In this document: positions 7,437 to 20,335 of the stretch, piece after piece
Layout: the number at the start of each line of letters is the position of its first letter
How positions within the stretch are numbered: position 1 is the stretch's first letter
DNA from: Sporosarcina sp.
GTDB lineage: Bacteria; Bacillota; Bacilli; Bacillales_A; Planococcaceae
Direction: 5' to 3'
DNA length: 64,000 bases
NCBI GenBank assembly: GCA_029263895.1
Contig: JARIDO010000035.1
Location: 62,001 to 126,000 of the forward strand
Made by a program: the position numbers and the translations under genes
The notes under the pieces: model-generated
Databases searched by the model: none
What the model was told of the DNA's origin: nothing
The model's input: the letters and a program-made list of their open reading frames with translations, nothing else

Positions 7437-7899
7437 TTATTGAAATAATTGACTTAACTTTTCTTCATCTTTTAAAAATCGATATGCAAGTGCTCTTAGT
7501 TCATCTTCATTTTTTAATTGACTGAAATTATTACCATACCAACTCTGCAACTCTTCTCTTGTTATGGTATATTCTCGACTTTTAAAGTTAAATGTTATCC
7601 AATCTGCATTATGAACTAATGTAAATAAATATGTAGCATTATAAATAATTGTTTTTTATAGTTTTTTTCTGAGTCTAACCAATCATAATACCATAAGGCA
7701 TATCTTTTGTTTTGAGTTCAAAGCCTTGAATGTAATTCGCACCCTCTAATTGCCGTACAATGTTCCCTACTGCGTTATTGTCACCGACATAGGAGTTTCT
7801 ATATTTAAATGGATTTTCGACTTCATTTTTTGTATTACAGCCACTAAAAATTAAAATCATCAACAATGAAAAAGGCAGCCATTTTAACATCTGTTTCAT
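7437..7899 (-). pseudogene. DUF4825 lipoprotein gene broken by two frameshifts
   Basis: The 74-residue N-terminal frame is intact: a lipoprotein signal ending FSGC at residues 18-21, then YRNSYVGDNNAVGNIVRQLE, the DUF4825 signature. It stops just after PYGIMIG. The continuation YDWLDSEKNYKK is in a second frame. The rest, NATYLFTLVHNADWITFNFK through TREELQSWYG to the final FQ and stop at 7437, is in a third frame. The shifts lie near 7688 (ATTATG) and at an A6 run near 7640. A good AGGAGG site remains at the start. Decay looks recent because every segment is still readable; a sequencing error at two sites is the alternative. Confidence 0.75.
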
Positions 7900-7976
7900 T
7901 ATACCTCCTATAATTTTTTCTTGAAAACTTTAATTTCTATCTTAATTTTGTTTGAAGGTTAAATCTAGCATTACCT

Positions 7977-8618
7977 TCAAAAAGATTGAGAATCAAGAAT
8001 TCCTATAACCAGATTAGCATTTTGAGTTGGTGTCCTAGTTTCTAAATAATATTTCTCAGCGGGCCAGTATCGCTTTTTATACTTCGTTCCTATTGCATTA
8101 TTATCTCCAATATAAGTGTCACGTTTAAACACCCTTTGAAGTCTCAAATTACTAGGACAGTCTAGAAAAATAATGAAATCAAAATAATTTCTCCATTCCA
8201 ACCTTTGTAGAAAGACACCTTCGATTAGAATAATAGCGTTAGATTCTATTTTGATTTGCTGGGCTGAAATTGAATCAGTTGTTTTATTATAAAAAGGTAA
8301 AGTAATAGTGTCGCAGCAATCATGTAACGCTTTGAATAAATCCTGCAACAATATTTCAACATCCCATTGCAAATAATAATACTCATACCATTCTTCGTGT
8401 CCTGTTTGGTATCTCTTATTCCTCTCTACGATGTGGTCATCGAGATGAATCGTAATAACTTTGCTGTTAGGAGTAATGACATTTTGTTCGATTACTTTTG
8501 TGAATGTGGTTTTTCCAGAACCGCCCAGTCCGTCAATTCCAACTAGAAAAGGACGTTCAGTAGTGGAACGCATTTGGAGTTGCTCTATTAGATTTTTCAA
8601 TAACTCTTTAGTAATCAT
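7977..8618 (-). CDS. P-loop kinase, uridine kinase-like
   Basis: 213 residues. Walker A GLGGSGKT is at 30-37, an Asp pair (HLDDH) follows the next strand, and IILIEGVFLQR is the Walker B strand typical of the uridine kinase/phosphoribulokinase fold. The acceptor could be a nucleoside or another small alcohol. ATG 8618 is preferred over TTG 8627 because AAGGA lies 9 bases ahead of the ATG. The kinase shares transcription direction with the S51 peptidase upstream (72 bases apart) and with the broken DUF4825 gene downstream. Confidence 0.7.
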   Translation of the reverse strand: MITKELLKNLIEQLQMRSTTERPFLVGIDGLGGSGKTTFTKVIEQNVITPNSKVITIHLDDHIVERNKRYQTGHEEWYEYYYLQWDVEILLQDLFKALHDCCDTITLPFYNKTTDSISAQQIKIESNAIILIEGVFLQRLEWRNYFDFIIFLDCPSNLRLQRVFKRDTYIGDNNAIGTKYKKRYWPAEKYYLETRTPTQNANLVIGILDSQSF

Positions 8619-8690
8619 ACATTTCAATCCTTAAATTTGTTGTTTCTTTAAGGTTCAAACGGTTTTTTATGGTCTATACGATTGCACCTC

Positions 8691-9335
8691 TTATAATTTT
8701 TGAATCATTGAGTGGGCAATTAAATATACATCTCCAAAAATATCAATTTTACTTCCCTTTGTACGTACAGCGCAATCCTTATTCGACGCATAAATATTCA
8801 TTTCTTCCGATAAGGGAGATAGTTCGCTTTGAACCAGTGCCATGTTATTTTCAAGATCAAAATGAGATAAGACGGAGAAATTGTCAAGACCGATTCCGTC
8901 GTAAACAGAGCTCATTTCAACTTCATCTCCAAAGTTTTTCGAGCATAACCATTTAGCGGACATGTTGATTGCTCCAGCGCTTGCTCCCATTACAACGGCG
9001 TTGCTTTTTTTAATCGAATTTGATAATTCGTATTCCATCAAAAAACGATTTTGATTAAGAATATTGCCACCTAACAAGAAAATGACGGAAGCATTTTGAA
9101 TGATCGTTTGGGCATCTTCCTTCAGTACGTGGTAATTTATTAGATGATACTCATCAAACATAATGCCGGCCTGATCGAGCCACGACTGTTCAGTAGCACC
9201 ATCATCTTCTAAAACAGATGGATTCGAACTAATCATAGCAAGCGATTTTCTATCGGTTATATCCTCTTGTAGCGCCCTGCTAAGATTCTCCGGAAAATAA
9301 TTGTTAAACCAACCTAAATAATAGTGAGTTTTCAT
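8691..9335 (-). CDS. Peptidase S51 (dipeptidase E-like) protein
   Basis: 214 residues. GASAGA at 117-122 holds the nucleophile Ser119, and SHFD places His158 in the expected triad position. LLGGN before the catalytic segment is also typical. The family (peptidase E, cyanophycinase) shares the class I glutamine amidotransferase fold and cleaves Asp-X dipeptides or related substrates. GGAGG precedes ATG 9335. It may be cytosolic, since no signal peptide is present. Substrate preference is not predictable here. Confidence 0.78.
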   Translation of the reverse strand: MKTHYYLGWFNNYFPENLSRALQEDITDRKSLAMISSNPSVLEDDGATEQSWLDQAGIMFDEYHLINYHVLKEDAQTIIQNASVIFLLGGNILNQNRFLMEYELSNSIKKSNAVVMGASAGAINMSAKWLCSKNFGDEVEMSSVYDGIGLDNFSVLSHFDLENNMALVQSELSPLSEEMNIYASNKDCAVRTKGSKIDIFGDVYLIAHSMIQKL

Positions 9336-9675
9336 ACGGACCTCCGTAACAATTCGTGAATGGCATTAATCCATTGCGTTACTCATTCAGTCTTTTTCTC
9401 AACAATACTATCCTCTTAAGACAATTTACTTCATTGTTTCACTCTTTATTAACAGATGTTAGTTGATAAGCAACCTTTTAAAATTAAAATACAATTAATC
9501 AATTATAGTCGTGATAATCACTATTTCCTATTCTTTGTATACTGGAATTCTTCATTCACTAATAATTCATTCACTAATAATTCATTCACATTAAATATAA
9601 TTATACTTGTACTTCCATAATTATCAATTTAATTTTAAAGCGTTATAAGTATTACTTACATCCAAAAAAATGCAC
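9336..9675. other. Intergenic region, no gene seen
   Basis: About 340 A+T-rich bases between the divergently placed S51 peptidase and the parC terminator. I find no open frame with a ribosome-binding site and no structured RNA. The only ordered element is a short tandem repeat at 9551-9589. Confidence 0.6.
9551..9589. repeat. 15-base tandem repeat, 2.6 copies
   Basis: The unit TTCATTCACTAATAA occurs twice in full (9551-9565, 9566-9580) and then as TTCATTCAC (9581-9589). The copies are identical, so it is a recent slippage product or a cluster of binding sites. Confidence 0.85.
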
Positions 9676-9711
9676 AAAAAAAGTTGCGGAGAAGTTTCTC
9701 CGCAACTTTTT
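9676..9711 (-). terminator. Terminator of the parE-parC operon
   Basis: Arms AAAAGTTGCGGAGAA and TTCTCCGCAACTTTT around a short loop, followed on the minus strand by a T run. It lies directly after the parC stop. Confidence 0.92.
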
Positions 9712-9717
9712 ATTCAC

Positions 9718-14180
<4,463 letters not shown>

Positions 14181-14287
14181 TTAAACCAACGTTTTGCGAA
14201 GTATGTCCAATTAATTGTATAGAAGAAAGTATATTATTGCAATGCCAGAAAGTAAATGATAACCATTTACAGACAAACTACTGACCA

Positions 14288-14316
14288 TTGTCGACACAAT
14301 TTCATTCTGCTAAACT
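14288..14316 (+). promoter_or_regulatory. SigA promoter of plsY
   Basis: TTGTCG (14288-14293), a 17-base spacer and TAAACT (14311-14316) lie about 35 bases before the plsY start. The -35 is inside TTGTCGACAA, a perfect 10-base palindrome. Confidence 0.6.
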
Positions 14317-14351
14317 AAAACGGTAAGTAGAAAAATGTAAAGGGGTATTCA

Positions 14352-14954
14352 ATGGAAATCATCATACTTTTAGCAATAGCTTATTTGCTCGGGTCAATCC
14401 CTTCTGCACTTTGGATCGGTAAATTATTTTATAATACAGATATACGGCAACATGGTAGTGGAAACTTAGGTGGCACCAATACATTTCGGGTACTTGGTAA
14501 AAAAGCAGGACTGACGGTTACGATTATTGATATTTTAAAAGGAACATTTGCAGTTTTGTTACCTCTACTCCCGATATTTAGCGAAAGTACGATTCATCCA
14601 CTCCTTCTTGGTGCGTTTGCAGTGCTTGGTCATATGTTCCCTGTCTTCGCTAATTTCAAAGGTGGTAAAGCTGTTGCGACTTCTGGAGGTGTGTTATTAG
14701 GTTACAATTGGCCTTTTTTCATAATTGTTTTCGTAACGTTTTTAATTGTATTAAAAATATCGAAGATGGTTTCATTATCATCAATGATTGTTGCAATTGT
14801 TGGTGTTATTTATAGTGTTATTTATTATTTGAGAACAGGCGATTTATATATGATGATTATGATTGGGATTTTTGCTATCTTCATCTTTTATAGACATCGG
14901 GCAAATATTACACGTATTAAAGCTGGTACTGAACCAAAAGTAAAGTGGTTGTAA
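14352..14954 (+). CDS. plsY: Glycerol-3-phosphate acyltransferase PlsY
   Basis: 200 residues with five membrane segments and the three conserved PlsY motifs: GSIPSALWIGK, the G-rich SGNLGGTNTFR, and FKGGKAVAT. PlsY transfers the acyl group from acyl-phosphate to glycerol 3-phosphate, the first step of phospholipid synthesis in most Firmicutes. AAAGGGG precedes the ATG. It is divergent from parE and is followed after 26 bases by the YneR-type gene, the B. subtilis order. Confidence 0.97.
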   Translation: MEIIILLAIAYLLGSIPSALWIGKLFYNTDIRQHGSGNLGGTNTFRVLGKKAGLTVTIIDILKGTFAVLLPLLPIFSESTIHPLLLGAFAVLGHMFPVFANFKGGKAVATSGGVLLGYNWPFFIIVFVTFLIVLKISKMVSLSSMIVAIVGVIYSVIYYLRTGDLYMMIMIGIFAIFIFYRHRANITRIKAGTEPKVKWL

Positions 14955-14980
14955 TACACGCTAACAAGGTGGTGAGTCAG

Positions 14981-15274
14981 TTGAAGATTATCATGACAGA
15001 TACTGCGTTCAAATGGTTTAAAGATGAGATGGATGTAGAAAACGGTGATAGTATAAAGTTTTTTGCACGCTACGGGGGAGCAAGTCCTTTGCACGAAGCT
15101 TTTTCTTTAGGTGTAATGAAAGAAAAGCCAGATCTCGTATCAACTGAAACAATTATCAGCGAAATACAATTTTATGTTGAACAACGTGATGAATGGTTTT
15201 TTGATGGTCATGATTTACATGTCAGTTTCGATTCTGTTAGCGAAGAATTAGTCTATTCTTATAAAAAAACGTGA
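14981..15274 (+). CDS. yneR: HesB-fold protein of the YneR type
   Basis: 97 residues starting MKIIMTDTAFKWFKDEM. TTG 14981 is chosen because AAGGTGGTGAG lies 4-8 bases ahead; this gives the usual YneR length, whereas the longer frame would overlap plsY. The protein has the HesB/IscA-like strand order but no cysteine at all, so it cannot ligate an Fe-S cluster in the way IscA does. The function is unknown. It is co-transcribed with plsY and ends at a shared terminator. Confidence 0.8.
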   Translation: MKIIMTDTAFKWFKDEMDVENGDSIKFFARYGGASPLHEAFSLGVMKEKPDLVSTETIISEIQFYVEQRDEWFFDGHDLHVSFDSVSEELVYSYKKT

Positions 15275-15299
15275 AAGCTATAGGGCTTCACGTTTTTTT
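15263..15299. terminator. Bidirectional terminator between yneR and yneQ
   Basis: Arms AAAAAAACGTGAA and TTCACGTTTTTTT surround an 11-base loop. The hairpin lies between two convergent genes and overlaps the ends of both. Confidence 0.92.
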
Positions 15300-15598
15300 A
15301 TAGGTTTAAATCGCTGTAGTTGAGTTAAGCGTCCTTCACTGTTCATAATTATCTGTTCGTATTCACCGAACAAATCAAAATGTGGATAGTCTTTTTTCAT
15401 ATCAATCCATTCACTTTTTAGTTCGTATTGAGTACCCCATTCAATTAGCTTTTCAATATCGGCACAACCAACCTTGGTCACGGTCTTACAACCAGGAAAG
15501 CGTTCGTCCACCCAATAGTGTGTAAGAAATGCAATCTCTCCCCTACCCACTGAACTTTTCCACGCTAAAAGTTCTTCTCTCTTAATACCAAAAGCCAT
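15278..15598 (-). CDS. yneQ: YneQ-like hypothetical protein
   Basis: 106 residues starting MAFGIKREELLAWKSSVGRG, with ITHYW-type segment FLTHYWVDERFPGCKTVTKV. The length and its place after the YneP thioesterase match B. subtilis yneQ. No catalytic motif or function is known. Its ATG overlaps the yneP stop by one base (TAATG), so expression is coupled to the thioesterase. Confidence 0.8.
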   Translation of the reverse strand: MAFGIKREELLAWKSSVGRGEIAFLTHYWVDERFPGCKTVTKVGCADIEKLIEWGTQYELKSEWIDMKKDYPHFDLFGEYEQIIMNSEGRLTQLQRFKPIKKREAL

Positions 15599-16023
15599 TA
15601 ATTTGAACTCCGTTTAATATCGTTGTATTTCGCTTCCCAAGCCTCATTTACTTTCCGGAGAGAAACAGGACGGAAGTTTTCTTTTTTAACGAGTACATGT
15701 TCTGATGTAGCTGTAGCAGACAGAGTGCCATCTTCATGCCTGATTTCATAGCCATAAATCGTTCGCAACTTGCCGTGGGATTCCACCCAAGTGTGGACGA
15801 TTGCTTTTTGACCGTATTTCATAGCTGCTTTGTATTGAATGGATAAGTCAATAACTGGAGCTAAATAACCTTCTGCCTCGAGTCCGGCATATGTAAAGCC
15901 AAGATCTTCAATTAGTTTTGTACGTCCAATTTCCATCCATACTAAATAATTAGCATGGTAGACGACACCCATTTGATCTGTCTCTGCATATCTAATTTCA
16001 ATCTCTTTTTTACTTACAAACAT
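15598..16023 (-). CDS. yneP: Acyl-CoA thioesterase, YbgC/YneP type
   Basis: 141 residues with the hot-dog fold signature RYAETDQMGVVYHANYL near residues 10-26; the Asp in ETDQMG is the catalytic residue of the 4-hydroxybenzoyl-CoA thioesterase group. Start ATG 16023 follows GAGGTGATGAT; a longer frame to 16050 lacks a site. The likely reaction is hydrolysis of short or medium acyl-CoA, and the natural substrate is unknown. It forms a pair with yneQ. Confidence 0.88.
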   Translation of the reverse strand: MFVSKKEIEIRYAETDQMGVVYHANYLVWMEIGRTKLIEDLGFTYAGLEAEGYLAPVIDLSIQYKAAMKYGQKAIVHTWVESHGKLRTIYGYEIRHEDGTLSATATSEHVLVKKENFRPVSLRKVNEAWEAKYNDIKRSSN

Positions 16024-16091
16024 ATCATCACCTCTATAGCTAGTATACAAAATGAAGGCATATTATGCAGGACAACGGCTCATATACATGT

Positions 16092-16126
16092 GAAAAAGAG
16101 CGACCCATTGAATGGTCGCCCTTTTT
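16092..16126 (-). terminator. Terminator of acnA
   Basis: Arms GCGACC and GGTCGC are extended by A/T pairs (GAAAAAGAG with CCTTTTTC) around CATTGAAT. It lies just after the aconitase stop; the T run on the minus strand fits acnA. Confidence 0.85.
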
Positions 16127-16137
16127 CATAACTGCTA

Positions 16138-18852
16138 TTAGTTTGTCTTCATTTTATCGCGAAGAACCATTTGAAGGATACCACCGTGACGGTAGTAGTC
16201 AACTTCTACATCAGAGTCAAAGCGTGCAAGTACATCGAATTCTTTAATAGAACCGTCTTTACAAGTTGCAGTAACTTTTAGTATATCACGAGGCTTTACA
16301 CCTTCCGCAATATTTACACTGATTTCTTCATCGCCTGATAGACCAAGTGTTTCTGCACTATCACCTTTCATAAATTGAAGTGGTAGCACTCCCATCATTA
16401 CAAGGTTTGAACGGTGGATACGCTCATAGCTTTCCGCGATGACAGTTTTAATACCGAGTAGTGAAGTACCTTTAGCTGCCCAGTCACGTGAAGATCCCAT
16501 ACCATAATCTTTACCCGTAATAATTGCTAAACCAGTACCATCTTCTTGATACTTCATAGCTGCATCATAGATTGGCATGATTTCTTTTGTTGGCCAGTAT
16601 GTTGTAAATCCACCTTCTGTACCTTTTGCGATTTGGTTACGAATACGAATGTTTGCAAAAGTACCGCGCATCATTACTTCATGATTACCACGTCTTGAAC
16701 CGTAAGAGTTGAAGAAACGTGGTTCAACACCGTTTTCACGCAAGTATTTACCAGCAGGTGTGTCTTTTCCGATTGCTCCTGCAGGTGAGATATGGTCCGT
16801 CGTAATCGAGTCACCGAACTTACCAATCACGCGAAGTCCTGATAGAGCTTGAATGTCTTCAGGCTCTTTTGCAAGTCCTTCAAAGAACGGTGGATTTTGA
16901 ATGTAAGTTGAGTTTTCGTCAAAATCGTACAATGAATCATCAGTTGTTTCAATGGCATTCCATGCTTCGTTTTCTGTAAATACGCGTGCGTATTCTTTAC
17001 GGAACAATTCTGGTGTAACTGTTGACTTAACAACTTCTTGTACTTCTTCAGTCGTTGGCCAAATGTCTTTAAAGAATACATCGAAGCCGTCTTTGTCTTT
17101 ACCAATTGGGTCTTTTTCGAAGTCGATATCGACTGTTCCAGCAAGTGCATACGCAACAACAAGTGGCGGTGAAGCCAAGTAGTTTGCTTTCACAAGTGGA
17201 TGGATACGGCCTTCAAAGTTACGGTTACCTGAAAGAACAGATGACATCAACATATCGTTCCCCATAATCGCTTTTTCAATTTCAGGAAGAAGCGGACCTG
17301 AATTACCGATACATGTTGTACAACCGTACCCAACGGTGTTAAATCCGATTTGGTCTAAATACTTATCAAGGCCAGAATCAGTTAAGTAGCCAGTTACTAC
17401 TTTTGAACCTGGTGCCAATGAAGTTTTTACATATGGTGGAGGCGTTAACCCTTTTTCGACAGCTTTCTTTGCAACAAGACCAGCACCTAACATGACATAT
17501 GGGTTAGAAGTGTTGGTACATGAAGTGATAGCTGCAATTGCAAGGTCACCAGTTTTGATTTCAACTGAGCGTCCGTCTTCAAATTCAATTTGTGCTGTTT
17601 TTTCAAGTTCTTTCGGTGAGAATCCGAAACCTTGGTTACCTTCTGGTGCAACAACAGCATCGTTAAATGAACTTTGCATTTCTGTTAATGGAATCATATC
17701 TTGCGGACGTTTAGGTCCAGCAAGATTTGCAACAATTTTAGAAAGATCAATTTCAACAACATCTGTGTATGTTGGTTCTTCATTATCAACAGTGAAGAAC
17801 ATATCGTTTTCAACAAGATATTGTTTCACAACTTGAATACTTTCTTCTTCGCGTCCTGTTAACCGCATATAGTTAAGTGCTTCTTCATCTACTGGGAAGA
17901 AGCCACAAGTTGCACCATACTCTGGAGCCATGTTTGCAATTGTTGCGCGATCTGCAAGTGGTAGTTTAGCCACGCCTGGACCGAAGAATTCAACAAATTT
18001 GCCAACAACGCCGTGTGCACGGAGTGTTTGAGTTACTTTTAATGCAAGGTCAGTTGCAGTTGTACCATTTGGAAGTTCGCCAGTTAGTTTGACTCCGATA
18101 ACTTCTGGAATTGGGAAATATGAAGGCTGTCCAAGCATACCTGCTTCAGCTTCGATACCACCAACTCCCCATCCGAGTACACCAATACCGTTGATCATCG
18201 TTGTATGAGAATCAGTACCTACTAATGTATCGGGATATGTCTCGAATGTGCCGTCTTCGTTTTTAACTGCATGTACAACGTTTGCTAAATATTCAAGGTT
18301 CACTTGGTGAACAATTCCTGTTGCGGGCGGAACAGCACGATAATTATCGTAAGCTTTTTGAGCCCAACTTAAGAATTGATAACGTTCAGCATTTCGTTCG
18401 AATTCTAATTCCATATTTAGACGTAATGCATCTTGAGAACCATAACGGTCTACTTGGACGGAGTGGTCAATGACTAGATCTACTGGAATTTCAGGATTTA
18501 TTAGGTCTGGATTACCACCCATTTTTGCCATTGCAGAACGTAAAGCTGCCAAGTCTACAACAACTGGAACTCCCGTGAAGTCTTGAAGAATAACGCGTGA
18601 CGGTTTAAATGGAACTTCCGCGTCAGCATCTGCATCCTTCCCCCATTTTGCAAGATTTTTAACATGATCATCTTTAATAACATAACCATCATGTTGTCTT
18701 AACACGGATTCAAGTAGTACTTTAATTGAATAAGGTAGTTTGGAAATATTCGCAATGCCGGCTTCTTCGATTGCTTTCAAATGGTAGTAATTATACGTCT
18801 TACCATTCAATTCAAACGACTTTCGGCTGTTGTGCAAGTTGCTTTTAGCCAT
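16138..18852 (-). CDS. acnA: Aconitate hydratase
   Basis: 904 residues, the full length of the IRP1/AcnA type (B. subtilis CitB is 909). It carries the Cys ligands of the [4Fe-4S] cluster in SCTNTSNP and in [14 protein letters not shown], and the C-terminal swivel domain with [12 protein letters not shown]. It interconverts citrate and isocitrate in the TCA cycle; apo-forms of this family can bind RNA. AAGGAGG precedes the ATG. It is monocistronic with its own promoter and terminator. Confidence 0.98.
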   Translation of the reverse strand: MAKSNLHNSRKSFELNGKTYNYYHLKAIEEAGIANISKLPYSIKVLLESVLRQHDGYVIKDDHVKNLAKWGKDADADAEVPFKPSRVILQDFTGVPVVVDLAALRSAMAKMGGNPDLINPEIPVDLVIDHSVQVDRYGSQDALRLNMELEFERNAERYQFLSWAQKAYDNYRAVPPATGIVHQVNLEYLANVVHAVKNEDGTFETYPDTLVGTDSHTTMINGIGVLGWGVGGIEAEAGMLGQPSYFPIPEVIGVKLTGELPNGTTATDLALKVTQTLRAHGVVGKFVEFFGPGVAKLPLADRATIANMAPEYGATCGFFPVDEEALNYMRLTGREEESIQVVKQYLVENDMFFTVDNEEPTYTDVVEIDLSKIVANLAGPKRPQDMIPLTEMQSSFNDAVVAPEGNQGFGFSPKELEKTAQIEFEDGRSVEIKTGDLAIAAITSCTNTSNPYVMLGAGLVAKKAVEKGLTPPPYVKTSLAPGSKVVTGYLTDSGLDKYLDQIGFNTVGYGCTTCIGNSGPLLPEIEKAIMGNDMLMSSVLSGNRNFEGRIHPLVKANYLASPPLVVAYALAGTVDIDFEKDPIGKDKDGFDVFFKDIWPTTEEVQEVVKSTVTPELFRKEYARVFTENEAWNAIETTDDSLYDFDENSTYIQNPPFFEGLAKEPEDIQALSGLRVIGKFGDSITTDHISPAGAIGKDTPAGKYLRENGVEPRFFNSYGSRRGNHEVMMRGTFANIRIRNQIAKGTEGGFTTYWPTKEIMPIYDAAMKYQEDGTGLAIITGKDYGMGSSRDWAAKGTSLLGIKTVIAESYERIHRSNLVMMGVLPLQFMKGDSAETLGLSGDEEISVNIAEGVKPRDILKVTATCKDGSIKEFDVLARFDSDVEVDYYRHGGILQMVLRDKMKTN

Positions 18853-18923
18853 TAGTAATTTCCTCCTTCTATCTGCTCTACATATGCTGAAAAGGCTATA
18901 AATAAACGTCTTTTCTCTACTTA

Positions 18924-18952
18924 ATCATATATTACTGGTAATGATAAGTAAA
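18924..18952 (-). promoter_or_regulatory. acnA promoter with palindromic operator in the spacer
   Basis: On the minus strand TTTACT (18952-18947), a 17-base spacer and TATGAT (18929-18924) form a plausible SigA promoter about 70 bases before acnA. The spacer contains ATTACTGGTAAT (18931-18942), two perfect 5-base arms. A repressor bound there would block polymerase. CcpC controls citB in B. subtilis, but I cannot confirm a CcpC site. Confidence 0.5.
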
Positions 18953-19018
18953 ATACTTAATTTTTATAGTCTATCATAAGTAATTGTAATGACCTTATTC
19001 GATTAATGATAATTATAT

Positions 19019-20335
19019 TTAAACAGCTATAAAAAGTTTTTTTAAGTAAGTGCTTAAAAAAATGTTAGAAGGATCAAATTTCGCTCGTATTTCCATAAAA
19101 CGTTCAAGATTGGGATAGAGGGAGCGTAGCTTGTCGTTTGTTAAATCGTTCATTTTACCAAAGTGCGGTCGTCCCCCATACTTTTCCATTAGTTGATGAA
19201 CCCATTTGAAATAAGGACCATCATCCATCCCTTTATACATATGAAATGCTAGAAATGCGCTTTCTTGTCCTTGCGTTGGGCTTAAAAAAGCATCTTCCCC
19301 AGCTGTAATTCTACATTCGATTGGAAAATGAACATAAAATGGATGCGCCTTGAAAAAAAGTTGGATTTCTATCATACATTCTTCAAATGATGCTAGCGGT
19401 ATTGCGTATTCTGTTTCTGTAAACCTTACTAGACGTGCCGTTGGAAAGATTTCATGATACATTCCACTTTTTGTACCCGTCGGAACATTATTTGCTGAGA
19501 AGTGTGTCATTGTTTTTGATAACTGTGGTCGAATTCTACAAAGTTCTGAAATTACTTTAAATCCGATTGTTTCAATCAGACCAATCTTAACAAAATCATT
19601 AGCTTTTGATAATAACGTTTGTTTCTTAAGCGCTACGCAGTCAGTTTCTTTTACTTGAACAATTTTTGTTCCTGGAAAGTAAAACCACTCTACATGACGA
19701 TGGTTTTGTATTTTAGTTTGCCATTCTTCTATTGCGACAGTAAATTCCCGATGATAATTTTTAACTTCTAAACTATAAAGTGGGATTGTACGTAGAGTAA
19801 CATCTACTAAGACACCTAACATGCCCAACGATAAACTTAGCGCTTTCGACAAATCATCATCCCCGCGTCGATGCTGTTGTACTTCTCCTCTACCGTCCAC
19901 CCAAGTCCAAGCGACAACTTGATCCGACAATGATGCGAGTGTTAAGCCTGTGCCATGTGTTCCAGTGCTAACAGCACCAGCGATGGTCTGTTCTTGAATA
20001 TCCCCCATATTTTCAAATCCCATGTTTACAGAAGCTAATAACTTTGTTGCCTCATATAGGTAGGTACCCGCCCATAACCGCACTTCCATTACTTCACTGT
20101 CATAAGAAATGAGACCTCGTAAATTATTCAGTGACATGGCGTCATCATCAGGCTTTGCAACTGGACTAAATGAATGTGCTGCTCCCGTTACACGGAGAGA
20201 AGTACCACGGACTCGACAACTATTTACAATGTCTTGAACATCACTAATACTTGATGGGAAATGTGTATAGTTCGGAGTGGATTGTACGTTTCCAGCCCAA
20301 TTTGTCCATAGCTTATCTTTCAGTTGAACACTCAT
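19019..20335 (-). CDS. FAD-dependent sugar-lactone/alditol oxidase (ALO family)
   Basis: 438 residues. The FAD domain has VTGAAHSFSP, with His54 in the position that binds FAD covalently in alditol oxidase, and STGTHGTG at 123-130. The C-terminal D-arabinono-1,4-lactone oxidase domain ends with GGRPHFGKMND. Expected chemistry is oxidation of a lactone or polyol with release of H2O2. Start ATG 20335 overlaps the stop of the PLP enzyme upstream (ATGA) and has AAGGGG about 10 bases ahead. The pairing with an amino-acid aldolase suggests a shared substrate, which is unknown. Confidence 0.85.
   Translation of the reverse strand: MSVQLKDKLWTNWAGNVQSTPNYTHFPSSISDVQDIVNSCRVRGTSLRVTGAAHSFSPVAKPDDDAMSLNNLRGLISYDSEVMEVRLWAGTYLYEATKLLASVNMGFENMGDIQEQTIAGAVSTGTHGTGLTLASLSDQVVAWTWVDGRGEVQQHRRGDDDLSKALSLSLGMLGVLVDVTLRTIPLYSLEVKNYHREFTVAIEEWQTKIQNHRHVEWFYFPGTKIVQVKETDCVALKKQTLLSKANDFVKIGLIETIGFKVISELCRIRPQLSKTMTHFSANNVPTGTKSGMYHEIFPTARLVRFTETEYAIPLASFEECMIEIQLFFKAHPFYVHFPIECRITAGEDAFLSPTQGQESAFLAFHMYKGMDDGPYFKWVHQLMEKYGGRPHFGKMNDLTNDKLRSLYPNLERFMEIRAKFDPSNIFLSTYLKKLFIAV

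Noticed and set aside
7760..8110. Shared GDNNA(V/I)G segment in the DUF4825 fragment and the P-loop kinase
   Set aside because: The two proteins do not align beyond these few residues and belong to different folds, so chance is the simplest explanation.
8669..8956. 95-codon plus-strand frame inside the S51 peptidase gene
   Set aside because: It is the complement of a well-supported gene with a catalytic motif.
16827..17162. Long alternative frames inside acnA, parC/parE and the ABC genes
   Set aside because: All lie antisense or out of frame to genes with full-length family matches; none has its own ribosome-binding site.
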